Notes under the pieces: generated by a model
Seen by the model: the letters and a program-made list of their open reading frames with translations, nothing else
The model's database searches: none
Told to the model about the DNA's origin: nothing
Translations under genes and position numbers: made by a program
Source of the DNA: Solibacillus sp. FSL K6-1523
GTDB lineage: Bacteria > Bacillota > Bacilli > Bacillales_A > Planococcaceae
Assembly (NCBI RefSeq): GCF_038005225.1
Contig: NZ_JBBOSU010000001.1
Coordinates: 2,096,001-2,160,000 of the forward strand
Direction of reading: 5' to 3'
DNA: 64,000 nucleotides
Shown: positions 9,200 through 16,671 of the stretch, piece by piece
How positions within the stretch are numbered: position 1 is the stretch's first letter
How the letters are laid out: each line of letters starts with the position of its first letter

Positions 9200-10018
9200 T
9201 TAAAACGCAGGTATTGCTGTCTCTTTATGGTTTTCCTCTAAAAATTTACGAACAGTATCGCTTGTCATTGCTGCTTTTAATTTTTGAATTGCTTCGTCAT
9301 TTTGATTTTCTTCACGCGTAACGAGTTGAATCGCAAATTCATTCCCTTCGCCTTCCGTTAAAATCGCATCTTCTGAAGGTGTTAGGCCAAGTGGCGCGGC
9401 ATACGCTGGATACATAACTACCGCATCCGCCTCATCATACATACGTGCAAGCATTAACAAATCCACTTCTTTAAATTGCAGATTTTTCACGTTTGTCGTA
9501 ATGTCCTTTATAGTAAAATAAGGACCCGTTTTTTCTTGCAGTTCAATCGCATCTGACATTGCTAATAGACGTAATGTCCGGTCGATATTTGATGCATCAT
9601 TTGCGATCGCAATCGAAGCCCCCTCAGGTAAAGCATCCCATGACTCAAAGTTTTTTGCGTAAATGCCAAAGTTCGGGTAATAAATTTCTTGAATGGCAAC
9701 TAAATCACTATTGTTGTTGCGATTATATTCCTGCATAAAGAATTGATGTTGGAAAAAGTTCGCATCCACTTCATTTGCTGCTAAAGCGGCATTTGGTTGT
9801 ACATTATCCCCTAAAATAACGACTTCTAGTTCAATGTTATCCGCTGCTAAAATCGGTTTAACTTGCTCTAAAATTTCTGTCATTGGTGGAATCAATGATG
9901 CTACTTTTAAAACCGTTTTTTCTGTTGATGTCGTATCCACATCTTTTTCTTTCTTGTCACCACAAGCAGCTAATACAAGGACGAATAGCGCGGTAACAAC
10001 GAACAAATATTTCTTCAT
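9200..10018 (-). CDS. metQ: Methionine-type ABC transporter substrate-binding lipoprotein
   Basis: This is the NlpA/MetQ family extracellular receptor (272 residues). A signal peptide ends in the lipobox LAAC with the lipidated cysteine at residue 19, and the acidic linker that follows tethers it to the outer membrane face. Family motifs include the early VASLIPPMTEIL strand and EVDANFFQHQFFM. It lies last in the metN-metP-metQ operon, where it delivers methionine, or a related ligand such as methionine sulfoxide or D-methionine, to MetP. No S-box was found before the operon. Confidence 0.9.
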   Translation of the reverse strand: MKKYLFVVTALFVLVLAACGDKKEKDVDTTSTEKTVLKVASLIPPMTEILEQVKPILAADNIELEVVILGDNVQPNAALAANEVDANFFQHQFFMQEYNRNNNSDLVAIQEIYYPNFGIYAKNFESWDALPEGASIAIANDASNIDRTLRLLAMSDAIELQEKTGPYFTIKDITTNVKNLQFKEVDLLMLARMYDEADAVVMYPAYAAPLGLTPSEDAILTEGEGNEFAIQLVTREENQNDEAIQKLKAAMTSDTVRKFLEENHKETAIPAF

Positions 10019-10033
10019 TTGAATTCTCCCTAC

Positions 10034-10696
10034 CTATCGTTTATCTATTTTTCTTGCAACTGTCATTCCAATGATTTGAATGAGCTGTACAAGAAGTATC
10101 ATAATGATGATCATATACATCATAAGATCCGTTCGGAATTGCTGATAGCCATAGCGGATAGCAAAGTCTCCAATGCCTCCACCACCTACGACGCCCATTA
10201 TCGTCGAATAAGAAATAAAACTAATGGTCGAAGTTGTTAAACCAAGCACAAGACCTGATCGTGCTTCAACATATAAAAACTTGAAAATAATAGCGTTTAC
10301 AGAAGCGCCCATTGAAATTGCAGCTTCTATAACACCTTTTGGCACATCCAATAATGATTGCTCAACCAAACGAGAATAATGCGCAATTGCGATAATTGCA
10401 AGCGGAACAATCGCCGCAGTCGTACCAATGGCTGTCCCTACAAGCAAACGTGTAAATGGAATTAAAAAAACAACTAATAATAAAAACGGAAACGAACGGA
10501 TAATGTTAACGAGCAAATTGAGTACAGTATGAATAAATTTGTTCTCTAACACTTTTCCTTTTTGACATAAAAACAGCAATGTCCCGACTGGCAATCCGAC
10601 TAAAACAGCTGCTAGTATAGAAGCACCAACCATTATGAATGTTTCTAAAATGGCTTGTACAATTTCTGCTTGATACTGAATGAGTACATCTGGCAT
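10034..10696 (-). CDS. metP: Methionine-type ABC transporter permease
   Basis: The 220-residue integral membrane protein has five to six helices and the MetI-type permease domain. The cytoplasmic coupling loop reads VPKGVIEAAISMGAS, the EAA motif that contacts the ATPase. Its ATG directly abuts the metN stop codon, and metQ follows after 15 nt, so the three genes form one translationally coupled operon. Confidence 0.92.
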   Translation of the reverse strand: MPDVLIQYQAEIVQAILETFIMVGASILAAVLVGLPVGTLLFLCQKGKVLENKFIHTVLNLLVNIIRSFPFLLLVVFLIPFTRLLVGTAIGTTAAIVPLAIIAIAHYSRLVEQSLLDVPKGVIEAAISMGASVNAIIFKFLYVEARSGLVLGLTTSTISFISYSTIMGVVGGGGIGDFAIRYGYQQFRTDLMMYMIIIMILLVQLIQIIGMTVARKIDKR

Positions 10697-11437
10697 CTAG
10701 TTATTCGCCCCCATTCGTAAAGCGTCTACAAATGACTGCGGATGTGCTTCAATCGCATGAATACCTATCGGCTTAATGTCGAGTGTCTCATAAATTTGCC
10801 CTTGTGAGAGGACGCTTACACAGGTACAAATGCTTTTAATAACATCCATTTCATGACTAACAATTACAATGGTCACGCCTAGCGCCTCATTGATCGACTG
10901 TAAAACGGATAAAATCTCATTCGTTGTAGAAGGATCCAGTGATGAGGTCGGCTCATCGCATAATAAAATCGTTGGATTGTTCGCAATGGCACGAGCAATA
11001 GCAACACGCTGTTTTTGCCCACCGCTTAGTTGTGCAGGATATTTTTGATGCATCGCTTCCAACCCGACAAATTGTAAGCATTCCCCTACCCTAGCCTTAC
11101 GTTCGCTTTTTGGAAAATTAGCGAGTTCTAAGGCAATTTCGATATTTTGAAAGACGGTTTTATTCGCAACAAGATTGAACTGCTGAAAAATCATCCCAAT
11201 CGATTTCCGTGCCTCACGTAGCCTTCCATTCGATAAATTCGTCAAGTTTTGTCCCTCTATAAACACTTCTCCAGCAGTTGGACGTTCTAACAAATTCATC
11301 ATACGTAGCAATGTGGATTTCCCCGCTCCACTTGGACCAATCAATCCATAAATAGCCCCTTTTTGAATGGATATCGATACGTCAAGAATGGCCATTTCAT
11401 TATTAAATTTTTTACTTACTGTTTTTAATTGAATCAT
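10697..11437 (-). CDS. metN: Methionine-type ABC transporter ATPase lacking the regulatory domain
   Basis: The ATP-binding subunit carries Walker A GPSGAGKST (about residues 34-42), the signature LSGGQKQR (about 135), Walker B ILLCDEPTS and the switch HE in IVSHEMDVI. Standard MetN is about 340 residues and ends in a NIL (ACT-like) domain that binds methionine and shuts the transporter. This protein is 246 residues and stops shortly after the ATPase core, so that feedback domain is missing. There is no frameshifted remainder downstream because metP begins immediately. Confidence 0.88.
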   Translation of the reverse strand: MIQLKTVSKKFNNEMAILDVSISIQKGAIYGLIGPSGAGKSTLLRMMNLLERPTAGEVFIEGQNLTNLSNGRLREARKSIGMIFQQFNLVANKTVFQNIEIALELANFPKSERKARVGECLQFVGLEAMHQKYPAQLSGGQKQRVAIARAIANNPTILLCDEPTSSLDPSTTNEILSVLQSINEALGVTIVIVSHEMDVIKSICTCVSVLSQGQIYETLDIKPIGIHAIEAHPQSFVDALRMGANN

Positions 11438-11738
11438 AAAAGAATCCCTACCTATGTATTAACTTGCTTCATACCGATTTTAAGTATAACGTTTTTTATT
11501 TAAATTGAAAGGAATATTCATTCTTTTTGCTTAACTTTTTCAAAGGAGGCGATAAAAAAACGTCTAAAATGCTGGATTAACAACGTTTTGAGAGGATTTT
11601 TTATTATATAGAATATTCTACTGAGTTTGTAATGAAATGCTATTCAATTGAGAGGTATTGCCTTTTTTATTAAAAATCTCCGCATGTACTTTCTGAATTT
11701 TATAAAATATTGCATAATTAGAAGTGGAGGTGTTTTAA
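11438..11738. other. Intergenic region between metN and the divergent ATPase gene
   Basis: No reading frame or riboswitch core was recognised in these 301 bases. An AAAGGAGG stretch near 11541 is not followed by a usable coding frame. Confidence 0.5.
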
Positions 11739-12509
11739 ATGATACATATCGAAAATATTCATCTTTACCGCAATGAAAAAGTCATACTGAAAGATTTCAG
11801 TTGGCACGTTGAAAGAGATCAGCATTGGGCGATTTTAGGCTTAAATGGTTCGGGGAAAACAACTTTATTAAAGGTGATTAACGGCTATATTTGGCCAAAT
11901 GCGGGAACGGTGCAAGTGCTGGGAGAAACGTATGGTAAAACGTATATTCCAAAGCTTCGAATGCGAATCGGATGGGTAAGTAATGCGATGATTGACAACT
12001 TTAATCTGCAGGACAATGCGGTTGAAATTGTACTGAGTGGGATGTTTGGAGCGTTGCGCTTATTTGAAGAAGTAACTGATGCCGATATAAAGAAAGCGGT
12101 AGAAATAATGACGCATTTTAATTGTGCCCATTTAGCGAATAAAACGTTTGAACATCTATCTCAAGGGGAAAGACAGCGCGTTCAAATTGCGCGGGCGATA
12201 ATGGCCAATCCGGAAATATTAATTTTGGATGAACCTTGTGGTGGTTTAGATTTGATTGAACGAGAAAATTTGCTGCAAACGATTGAAAAAATTTCACAGC
12301 AACCAGGTGGACCGACACTTATTTATGTAACGCATCATGTAGAAGAAATATTACCTTGTTTTTCTCACGTTTTGCTTATGAAGGATGGTCAGGCGTACGA
12401 TCAAGGAAATCGGCAAGCCTTGTTAACCGAGCAGCAGTTAAGCGCCTTTTTCAATACCCCTGTTCACCTTCAAATGGAACGTGATCGCACATGGGTGGCG
12501 TTGAAGTAA
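11739..12509 (+). CDS. ABC transporter ATP-binding protein, YlmA-like
   Basis: The 256-residue stand-alone ATPase has Walker A GLNGSGKTT (about residue 35), signature LSQGERQR, Walker B ILILDEPCGGLD and switch histidines in YVTHHVEEI. The sequence through to LSAFFNTPVHL closely resembles Bacillus YlmA. No permease or binding protein is adjacent, as is usual for YlmA, so substrate and partners are unknown. The ribosome binding site GTGGAGGTG is strong. A bidirectional hairpin separates it from convergent metA. Confidence 0.87.
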   Translation: MIHIENIHLYRNEKVILKDFSWHVERDQHWAILGLNGSGKTTLLKVINGYIWPNAGTVQVLGETYGKTYIPKLRMRIGWVSNAMIDNFNLQDNAVEIVLSGMFGALRLFEEVTDADIKKAVEIMTHFNCAHLANKTFEHLSQGERQRVQIARAIMANPEILILDEPCGGLDLIERENLLQTIEKISQQPGGPTLIYVTHHVEEILPCFSHVLLMKDGQAYDQGNRQALLTEQQLSAFFNTPVHLQMERDRTWVALK

Positions 12510-12528
12510 GATATGAATGAATTAAATC

Positions 12529-12560
12529 AGCTCCTATCGTCAATTTTAGTGATAGGAGCT
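12529..12560. terminator. Bidirectional terminator between the YlmA-like gene and metA
   Basis: A perfect 10-bp stem (AGCTCCTATC / GATAGGAGCT) lies between two convergent genes. The flanking T runs are short. Confidence 0.65.
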
Positions 12561-12569
12561 AGATTCGTT

Positions 12570-13511
12570 TTAAATATGATATTCTAATGCATCTTCAACA
12601 AAATGCCATTCATATGGTGTTTCTTGGTACACATAATAGTTCAACCAGTTATAAAATAGTAAATGTGAATGTGCACGCCAAGTATTTTTTGGTTCTTTTT
12701 GTGGATCATTATTTGGGAAGTAATTGACCGGAATTTCTGTTTGTTCCGGGTCCTTCTCCAAATCACGGAAATATTCATCCGATAGTGTTGTTGCATCGTA
12801 TTCTAAATGACCGGTAATCATAATATGCTTATTATTTTTTGATTGGACGATAAATACCCCAGCATCATCTGAATAACTCAACAAACGCAATTCTGGATGG
12901 GCGCGGACTTCCTCAATCGAAACCGAGGTATGACGTGAATGTGGTGCGACATAATGATCACTGAAGCCGCGCACTAAATCTACGGTTAAATCCGTTATAA
13001 CATGTGAATAAATACCCGAGCATTTTTTCGGTAATTCAAATTTCCCTATGCCGAAGCGATGGTATAATGCCGCTTGTGCTCCCCAACATATATGCATAAT
13101 CGACGTGACATTTTTATCCGCCCAATCCATCACTTCCTGAATCTCTTGCCAATAACCAACCTCTTCAAATTCCATCTTTTCAACAGGAGCCCCAGTAATA
13201 ATGAGTCCGTCATAGCGGCGATGTTTAATTTCATCAAATGTTTGATAAAACGTGTCTAAATGTGACTTCGAGACATTTTTGGATTCGTATGTAGCTGTGT
13301 TTAAAAATGTCACGTTCACTTGTAATGGTGTATTGCCAAGTAAGCGTAAAAGTTGTAGCTCCGTTTTTTCCTTTTCCGGCATTAAATTAAACACTAAAAT
13401 ATTTAACGGACGAATTTGCTGTGTTTTCGCGCGGTCTTCTTCCATTACGAAAATTTTCTCTTGTCGCAGTAATTCCCCAGCTGGTAATTGTTTTTGAATG
13501 TTAATAGGCAT
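12570..13511 (-). CDS. metA: Homoserine O-acyltransferase (predicted O-acetyltransferase)
   Basis: The 313-residue enzyme acylates homoserine, the entry step of methionine synthesis. The catalytic Cys142 (HICWGAQAA), His235 and Glu237 (ITGHLEYD) of the MetA class-I-amidotransferase-like fold are all present. Residue 111 is Glu ([11 protein letters not shown]); in the Bacillus family, Glu here is reported to favour acetyl-CoA and Gly to favour succinyl-CoA, so the product is probably O-acetylhomoserine despite the common succinyltransferase label. Expression is controlled by the SAM-I riboswitch 80 bp upstream. Confidence 0.95.
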   Translation of the reverse strand: MPINIQKQLPAGELLRQEKIFVMEEDRAKTQQIRPLNILVFNLMPEKEKTELQLLRLLGNTPLQVNVTFLNTATYESKNVSKSHLDTFYQTFDEIKHRRYDGLIITGAPVEKMEFEEVGYWQEIQEVMDWADKNVTSIMHICWGAQAALYHRFGIGKFELPKKCSGIYSHVITDLTVDLVRGFSDHYVAPHSRHTSVSIEEVRAHPELRLLSYSDDAGVFIVQSKNNKHIMITGHLEYDATTLSDEYFRDLEKDPEQTEIPVNYFPNNDPQKEPKNTWRAHSHLLFYNWLNYYVYQETPYEWHFVEDALEYHI

Positions 13512-13543
13512 GCTCGTTCCCCCAATTTTTCTTTATTAAAATC

Positions 13544-13575
13544 AAAAATCCCTCATTCCAGAAAAAGAATGAGGG
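13544..13575 (-). terminator. Expression-platform terminator of the SAM riboswitch
   Basis: On the minus strand a 9-bp stem (CCCTCATTC / GAATGAGGG) is followed by T-rich sequence. It lies between the aptamer and the metA start, where an SAM-stabilised terminator is expected. Confidence 0.88.
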
Positions 13576-13589
13576 ACTCTAAGTTCGCT

Positions 13590-13695
13590 CTTATCTTTCA
13601 AGGGAAAATCCCTTGCTGGAAGTAGCACCTTTCTAATCTAAATTAGAGGTTGCTGAAGCTTCATCGGGCCATTCCCCTCCGCTTCTCTTGATAAG
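13590..13695 (-). ncRNA. SAM-I (S-box) riboswitch controlling metA
   Basis: The minus strand contains the conserved S-box blocks in order: CTTATCAAGAGAAGCGGAGG, GGCCCGATGAAGCTTCAGCA, AACCT, AGGTGCTACTTCCAGCA and GAAAGATAAGAGC. P1 forms between CTTATC and GATAAG. High SAM should permit terminator formation and switch metA off; low SAM permits read-through. It is preceded by a sigma-A promoter and followed by an intrinsic terminator. Confidence 0.96.
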
Positions 13696-13714
13696 TCTTA
13701 TTGAATTGTTAACC

Positions 13715-13743
13715 ATCGTAACATGGATTTGGGAATTTTGCAA
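13715..13743 (-). promoter_or_regulatory. Sigma-A promoter of the SAM riboswitch-metA transcript
   Basis: On the minus strand, TTGCAA (13738-13743) and TACGAT (13715-13720) are separated by 17 bp, placing the start of transcription just ahead of the aptamer. Confidence 0.75.
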
Positions 13744-13841
13744 TAATTCTTAAAAATGTGTTACCAGAACATTGTAAATCGCCAAAATCCTGACACTAAT
13801 CGCTCTTCTCTTAAGTTATTTTCCATCGTTCCTTCCAACAA

Positions 13842-14627
13842 TCACTTATTGCTTGGCATCTTTTCAAGCTCTACTTCCTTCCAGTCTGTACGATCATCCT
13901 TGTCGTAACCAGTCATCTCAGAAGCATTCACCATTTCGCCTGTTTTGACATCAAAAAATACGGTCATCCTTAAGCTGTCATTCTCGCTGTTAGGAGAATT
14001 CGGTGAAATCCCCATGATTCTAAGCAAATAACGTCGTTCAGAGGAGTTTGGGTCAGTAAGAAATCCAGAAATACTAAAATGATACCCCTTAATCCAGTCA
14101 TCCTCTACTTTAGGATCCTCTGGCTGTATATCCAATACTTCAATCGCTTTTTTAATTGCCTCGGGAGAATCAATTTTAATGTCAGAAACAGCATATTGTC
14201 CCTTCTGAAGCAAATTGTTATCGTCCTCGCTCATCCAGGCATCGACTTTTCCATCATTGATATATAGGTTAATATGAATATTCCCCTTTTTACTCCCAAA
14301 TAGAACATTCCACGCAATTCTTTTACCGTCCGCACCTTCATTTTTTCCTTGCGAACTAGTCGTATCATCTGTACTTGTCAAATGGATAAGCAAGGGTTCT
14401 TCTTCTGTATACTTCTTCGCCTCTTCATATCCAAGGAGCACAGCTTCCATCATGGATAATGTTTTCTTTTCACCGGTTTGCTCTTTGCTTATTGATGTAG
14501 CCTGTTCTACTGGTTTATGTATAGAACCGCCGGATTGGCCAATCTTTAGTGTATATAATAGAAAGACTGCACTCGCAATCAATATAACAAAAACTATGCT
14601 AATATATCTATTCTTTAACAAGTGCAT
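13842..14627 (-). CDS. Membrane-anchored extracellular protein, unknown function
   Basis: I do not recognise a family. The protein (261 residues) has a single hydrophobic N-terminal segment (about residues 8-26) and a hydrophilic, acidic, lysine-rich remainder rich in beta-type segments, so it is probably exported and anchored. AGGAGAG sits only 3 nt from the ATG but 9 nt from a TTG two codons later (14621), which may be the real start. The C-terminal half (DVKTGEMVNASEMTGYDKDD) resembles PepSY-type repeats in style, but this is not firm. Confidence 0.65.
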   Translation of the reverse strand: MHLLKNRYISIVFVILIASAVFLLYTLKIGQSGGSIHKPVEQATSISKEQTGEKKTLSMMEAVLLGYEEAKKYTEEEPLLIHLTSTDDTTSSQGKNEGADGKRIAWNVLFGSKKGNIHINLYINDGKVDAWMSEDDNNLLQKGQYAVSDIKIDSPEAIKKAIEVLDIQPEDPKVEDDWIKGYHFSISGFLTDPNSSERRYLLRIMGISPNSPNSENDSLRMTVFFDVKTGEMVNASEMTGYDKDDRTDWKEVELEKMPSNK

Positions 14628-14830
14628 TCTCTCCTAAGGTCGTAAAGTTGATTTACGACGAATACTCATAATCAAGTTTGGTAACCCCATACTTAATTGC
14701 AGATGTAGGTGTTACACGAATGATAAGTTATTTGGCAGGTGACAATCTGCATCTCTTATAAGACCAATGATTAGTATTGGTGTGGCGGCTGCCTGTTCCA
14801 CCCTTAAAAATGTATTATTTTACGAGGTCC

Positions 14831-15310
14831 CTATTTTACTTTTGTGCTGAGTCTTTGCAATATATTAACAGCTTTCATATTACTTTGATAACCGATTAAA
14901 TTGCCAAACTTAAAATTTTTTGATGCTCTTGCCCCAAACTCAGCAATCCAATCTCTGCGCCCATTCCTATCAGCAGGTGTTTCACACATATTAAAACTAG
15001 ATGGAACACCTGGTACATTTTGTTTTAAATGGTTAGTAGCACGCTCGAAATCAAATGTCATAAGCATATGTTCTTTGGAAGATATTTCTCCTGCCTCAAA
15101 TAATGCATTGGATATTTCAACAATTTCTTCAAAAGTAGCACTTCGAACATCGTATTTACTAGAAAGTTCTTCATAAACAGTAGATGAGTCTTTTTGTGTA
15201 GTCGCTATCGTTTGGGGGATATTAAATGCCCTTCCCCCAGTGTCCATCTTGGCGGTGTTTTTCGCATAGAAAGCTTTTGTTTGATAAGATGCAGCGGTAC
15301 TAATATTCAT
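14831..15310 (-). CDS. Conserved hypothetical protein of about 159 residues
   Basis: I recognise the type (starts MNISTAASYQTKAFYAKN, then a YEELSSKYDVRSATFEEIVE segment) as a soluble protein seen in Bacillaceae, but know no function. The start at 15310 has GAGGGG 9 nt upstream; the frame stays open 55 codons further to an ATG at 15475 with a weaker AGGTG site. A TATAAT at 15488-15493 would place transcription start almost on that upstream ATG, which supports the shorter form. No transmembrane segment is visible. Confidence 0.6.
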   Translation of the reverse strand: MNISTAASYQTKAFYAKNTAKMDTGGRAFNIPQTIATTQKDSSTVYEELSSKYDVRSATFEEIVEISNALFEAGEISSKEHMLMTFDFERATNHLKQNVPGVPSSFNMCETPADRNGRRDWIAEFGARASKNFKFGNLIGYQSNMKAVNILQRLSTKVK

Positions 15311-15579
15311 GTAATGATTCCCCTCTTCACATATATAATTTTCTGAATTAATACTTATATCGGTTATCAAACCTATATTTTGGAGTAATTTTTGTGCAAT
15401 ATTTACCTTGAGTTTCCTTATAAACATCAACGTATCATCTGTGGAAACAGTCAATCTTTTTTGAACCATATTCATCTCGCACCTATAATTATAAATGTGC
15501 TACACTATTTATAGAACTGATTATTCAGTCATTAATGAAAAGATCATCAATTTAAGACGTAAATAAGGTGGGACAAGTG

Positions 15580-15699
15580 ATGGGAGCATGGATAGGTCAA
15601 ATAATAATTTTCCTTATATTATTAGCTATGATTTATGGTGTTTATTATGCGATTCGATTAACTTTCTCTATTGTAAAAAAATATAAAGATGATATTTAA
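15580..15699 (+). CDS. Small single-helix membrane protein (39 residues)
   Basis: An ATG with AAGGTGGG 9 nt upstream opens a 39-codon frame encoding one hydrophobic helix (residues 6-27, around IIIFLILLAMIYGVYYAI) with a lysine-rich tail KKYKDDI. The composition and ribosome binding site suggest a real small membrane protein. The first unit of a 20-bp repeat array overlaps its stop codon. No function can be assigned. Confidence 0.5.
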   Translation: MGAWIGQIIIFLILLAMIYGVYYAIRLTFSIVKKYKDDI

Positions 15700-15819
15700 A
15701 CGGGTAAATTCGCTAATAGACGGACAAAACTTGAAATAAACGCATAAATTCTAAAATAGACGGACAAAACTCAAAATAGACGCATAAAGTCCAAAATAGA
15801 CGAACAAAACTCGAAATAT
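15695..15819. repeat. 20-bp period intergenic tandem array
   Basis: Five full units of exactly 20 bp run from 15715 to 15814, each beginning AATA(G/A)ACG; a degenerate unit precedes and a partial one follows. Two forms alternate: a GACAAAACT type (units 1, 3, 5) and a GCATAAA type (units 2, 4), giving a 40-bp higher-order period. Confidence 0.9.
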
Positions 15820-15846
15820 GATGTAATTTTGAAATAGCCATCAAAT

Positions 15847-15892
15847 AAAGGACTTGCAAGTATGATTGATTATCATTTATGCAAGTCCTTTT
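15847..15892. terminator. Bidirectional terminator after the 15.9 kb gene
   Basis: AAAGGACTTGCA and TGCAAGTCCTTTT form a 12-bp stem between convergent genes. Confidence 0.8.
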
Positions 15893-15912
15893 GTTAGATT
15901 CATTTAACTCTT

Positions 15913-16656
15913 TTACCAGGTTTCCTTCTCATGCATAAAAACAACCGAAGCCACTTCTACATCCCATTCATTCGTCAACGTGTTATAAACCCGTACTTCA
16001 TGCCGCTCTTCCTTTTGATCGTAAAGGACAAAGCACAGCACGGGCACATCATTAATTTGAATGGATTCCGTTGCATGGATGGACGTAATAAATGTTTGCA
16101 CTTCATCTTCTGCAAGTTCGTTTTCTTGTTCGAGTGTCTGCAAATGCTCGATTAACATCGCTTCATCAAGTGCCCCGATTTCCTCGGACTCCATATACGG
16201 GAAGCTGTCAGGAAACTGTTCGATATCTAATAATGCCTCAATATCCCCTTGTAATACGTCCTTGTGCAACGCGCTATATTGTAAGTGACGCGACACAAGC
16301 GGCAATTCTTCTTCAAAAATCCCCGCCTGTAGCTGCGCAAGCCCTTTCGTCGTCAATGTGTAATGCTCGTCTTTTTCAATCATATGAAGATGCATCATTT
16401 TATTCGTTAAATCGTGAATAAAAAGCGGCTCTACTAATAAAATATCCGCTAAAATCGCAGGGCTTTGTAGTTTCGCTTTTTGAAAGGAAAGCAGCATCAT
16501 TTTCATTAAAATATCCATCGCATTGCGGACAACGGGATGATAACTCACTTCCAATGTATGAACGGGTATGGAATACTGCAGTTGTTTTTTTATTTCAATG
16601 TTCGGATTTTGCAGCAGCTCTTTTGCTAATTTTTCTTGAAATGCATGTAAATCCAT
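15913..16656 (-). CDS. Partner gene of the large helicase, unknown function
   Basis: I do not recognise this 247-residue soluble protein. It is rich in Leu, Glu and His; the middle (residues 85-110) resembles a winged-helix-like segment (MIEKDEHYTLTTKGLAQLQA), and the C-terminal third reads as a beta-rich domain (DVPVLCFVLYDQKEERHEVR). It starts 15 nt after the helicase stop codon with a GGAGC site, so the two form an operon. The winged-helix idea is inference from local pattern only. Confidence 0.65.
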   Translation of the reverse strand: MDLHAFQEKLAKELLQNPNIEIKKQLQYSIPVHTLEVSYHPVVRNAMDILMKMMLLSFQKAKLQSPAILADILLVEPLFIHDLTNKMMHLHMIEKDEHYTLTTKGLAQLQAGIFEEELPLVSRHLQYSALHKDVLQGDIEALLDIEQFPDSFPYMESEEIGALDEAMLIEHLQTLEQENELAEDEVQTFITSIHATESIQINDVPVLCFVLYDQKEERHEVRVYNTLTNEWDVEVASVVFMHEKETW

Positions 16657-16671
16657 TGTTTTGCTCCTTTC

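Noticed and set aside
11438-11738. S-box upstream of metNPQ
   Set aside because: None of the conserved SAM-I blocks is present on the minus strand before metN.
14640-14830. T-box or other riboswitch before the 13.8 kb gene
   Set aside because: A GGGTGGAACAGGC stretch resembles a T-box only loosely; the rest of the T-box core is absent.
15695-15819. CRISPR array
   Set aside because: Units are 20 bp with no unique spacers and no cas genes nearby.
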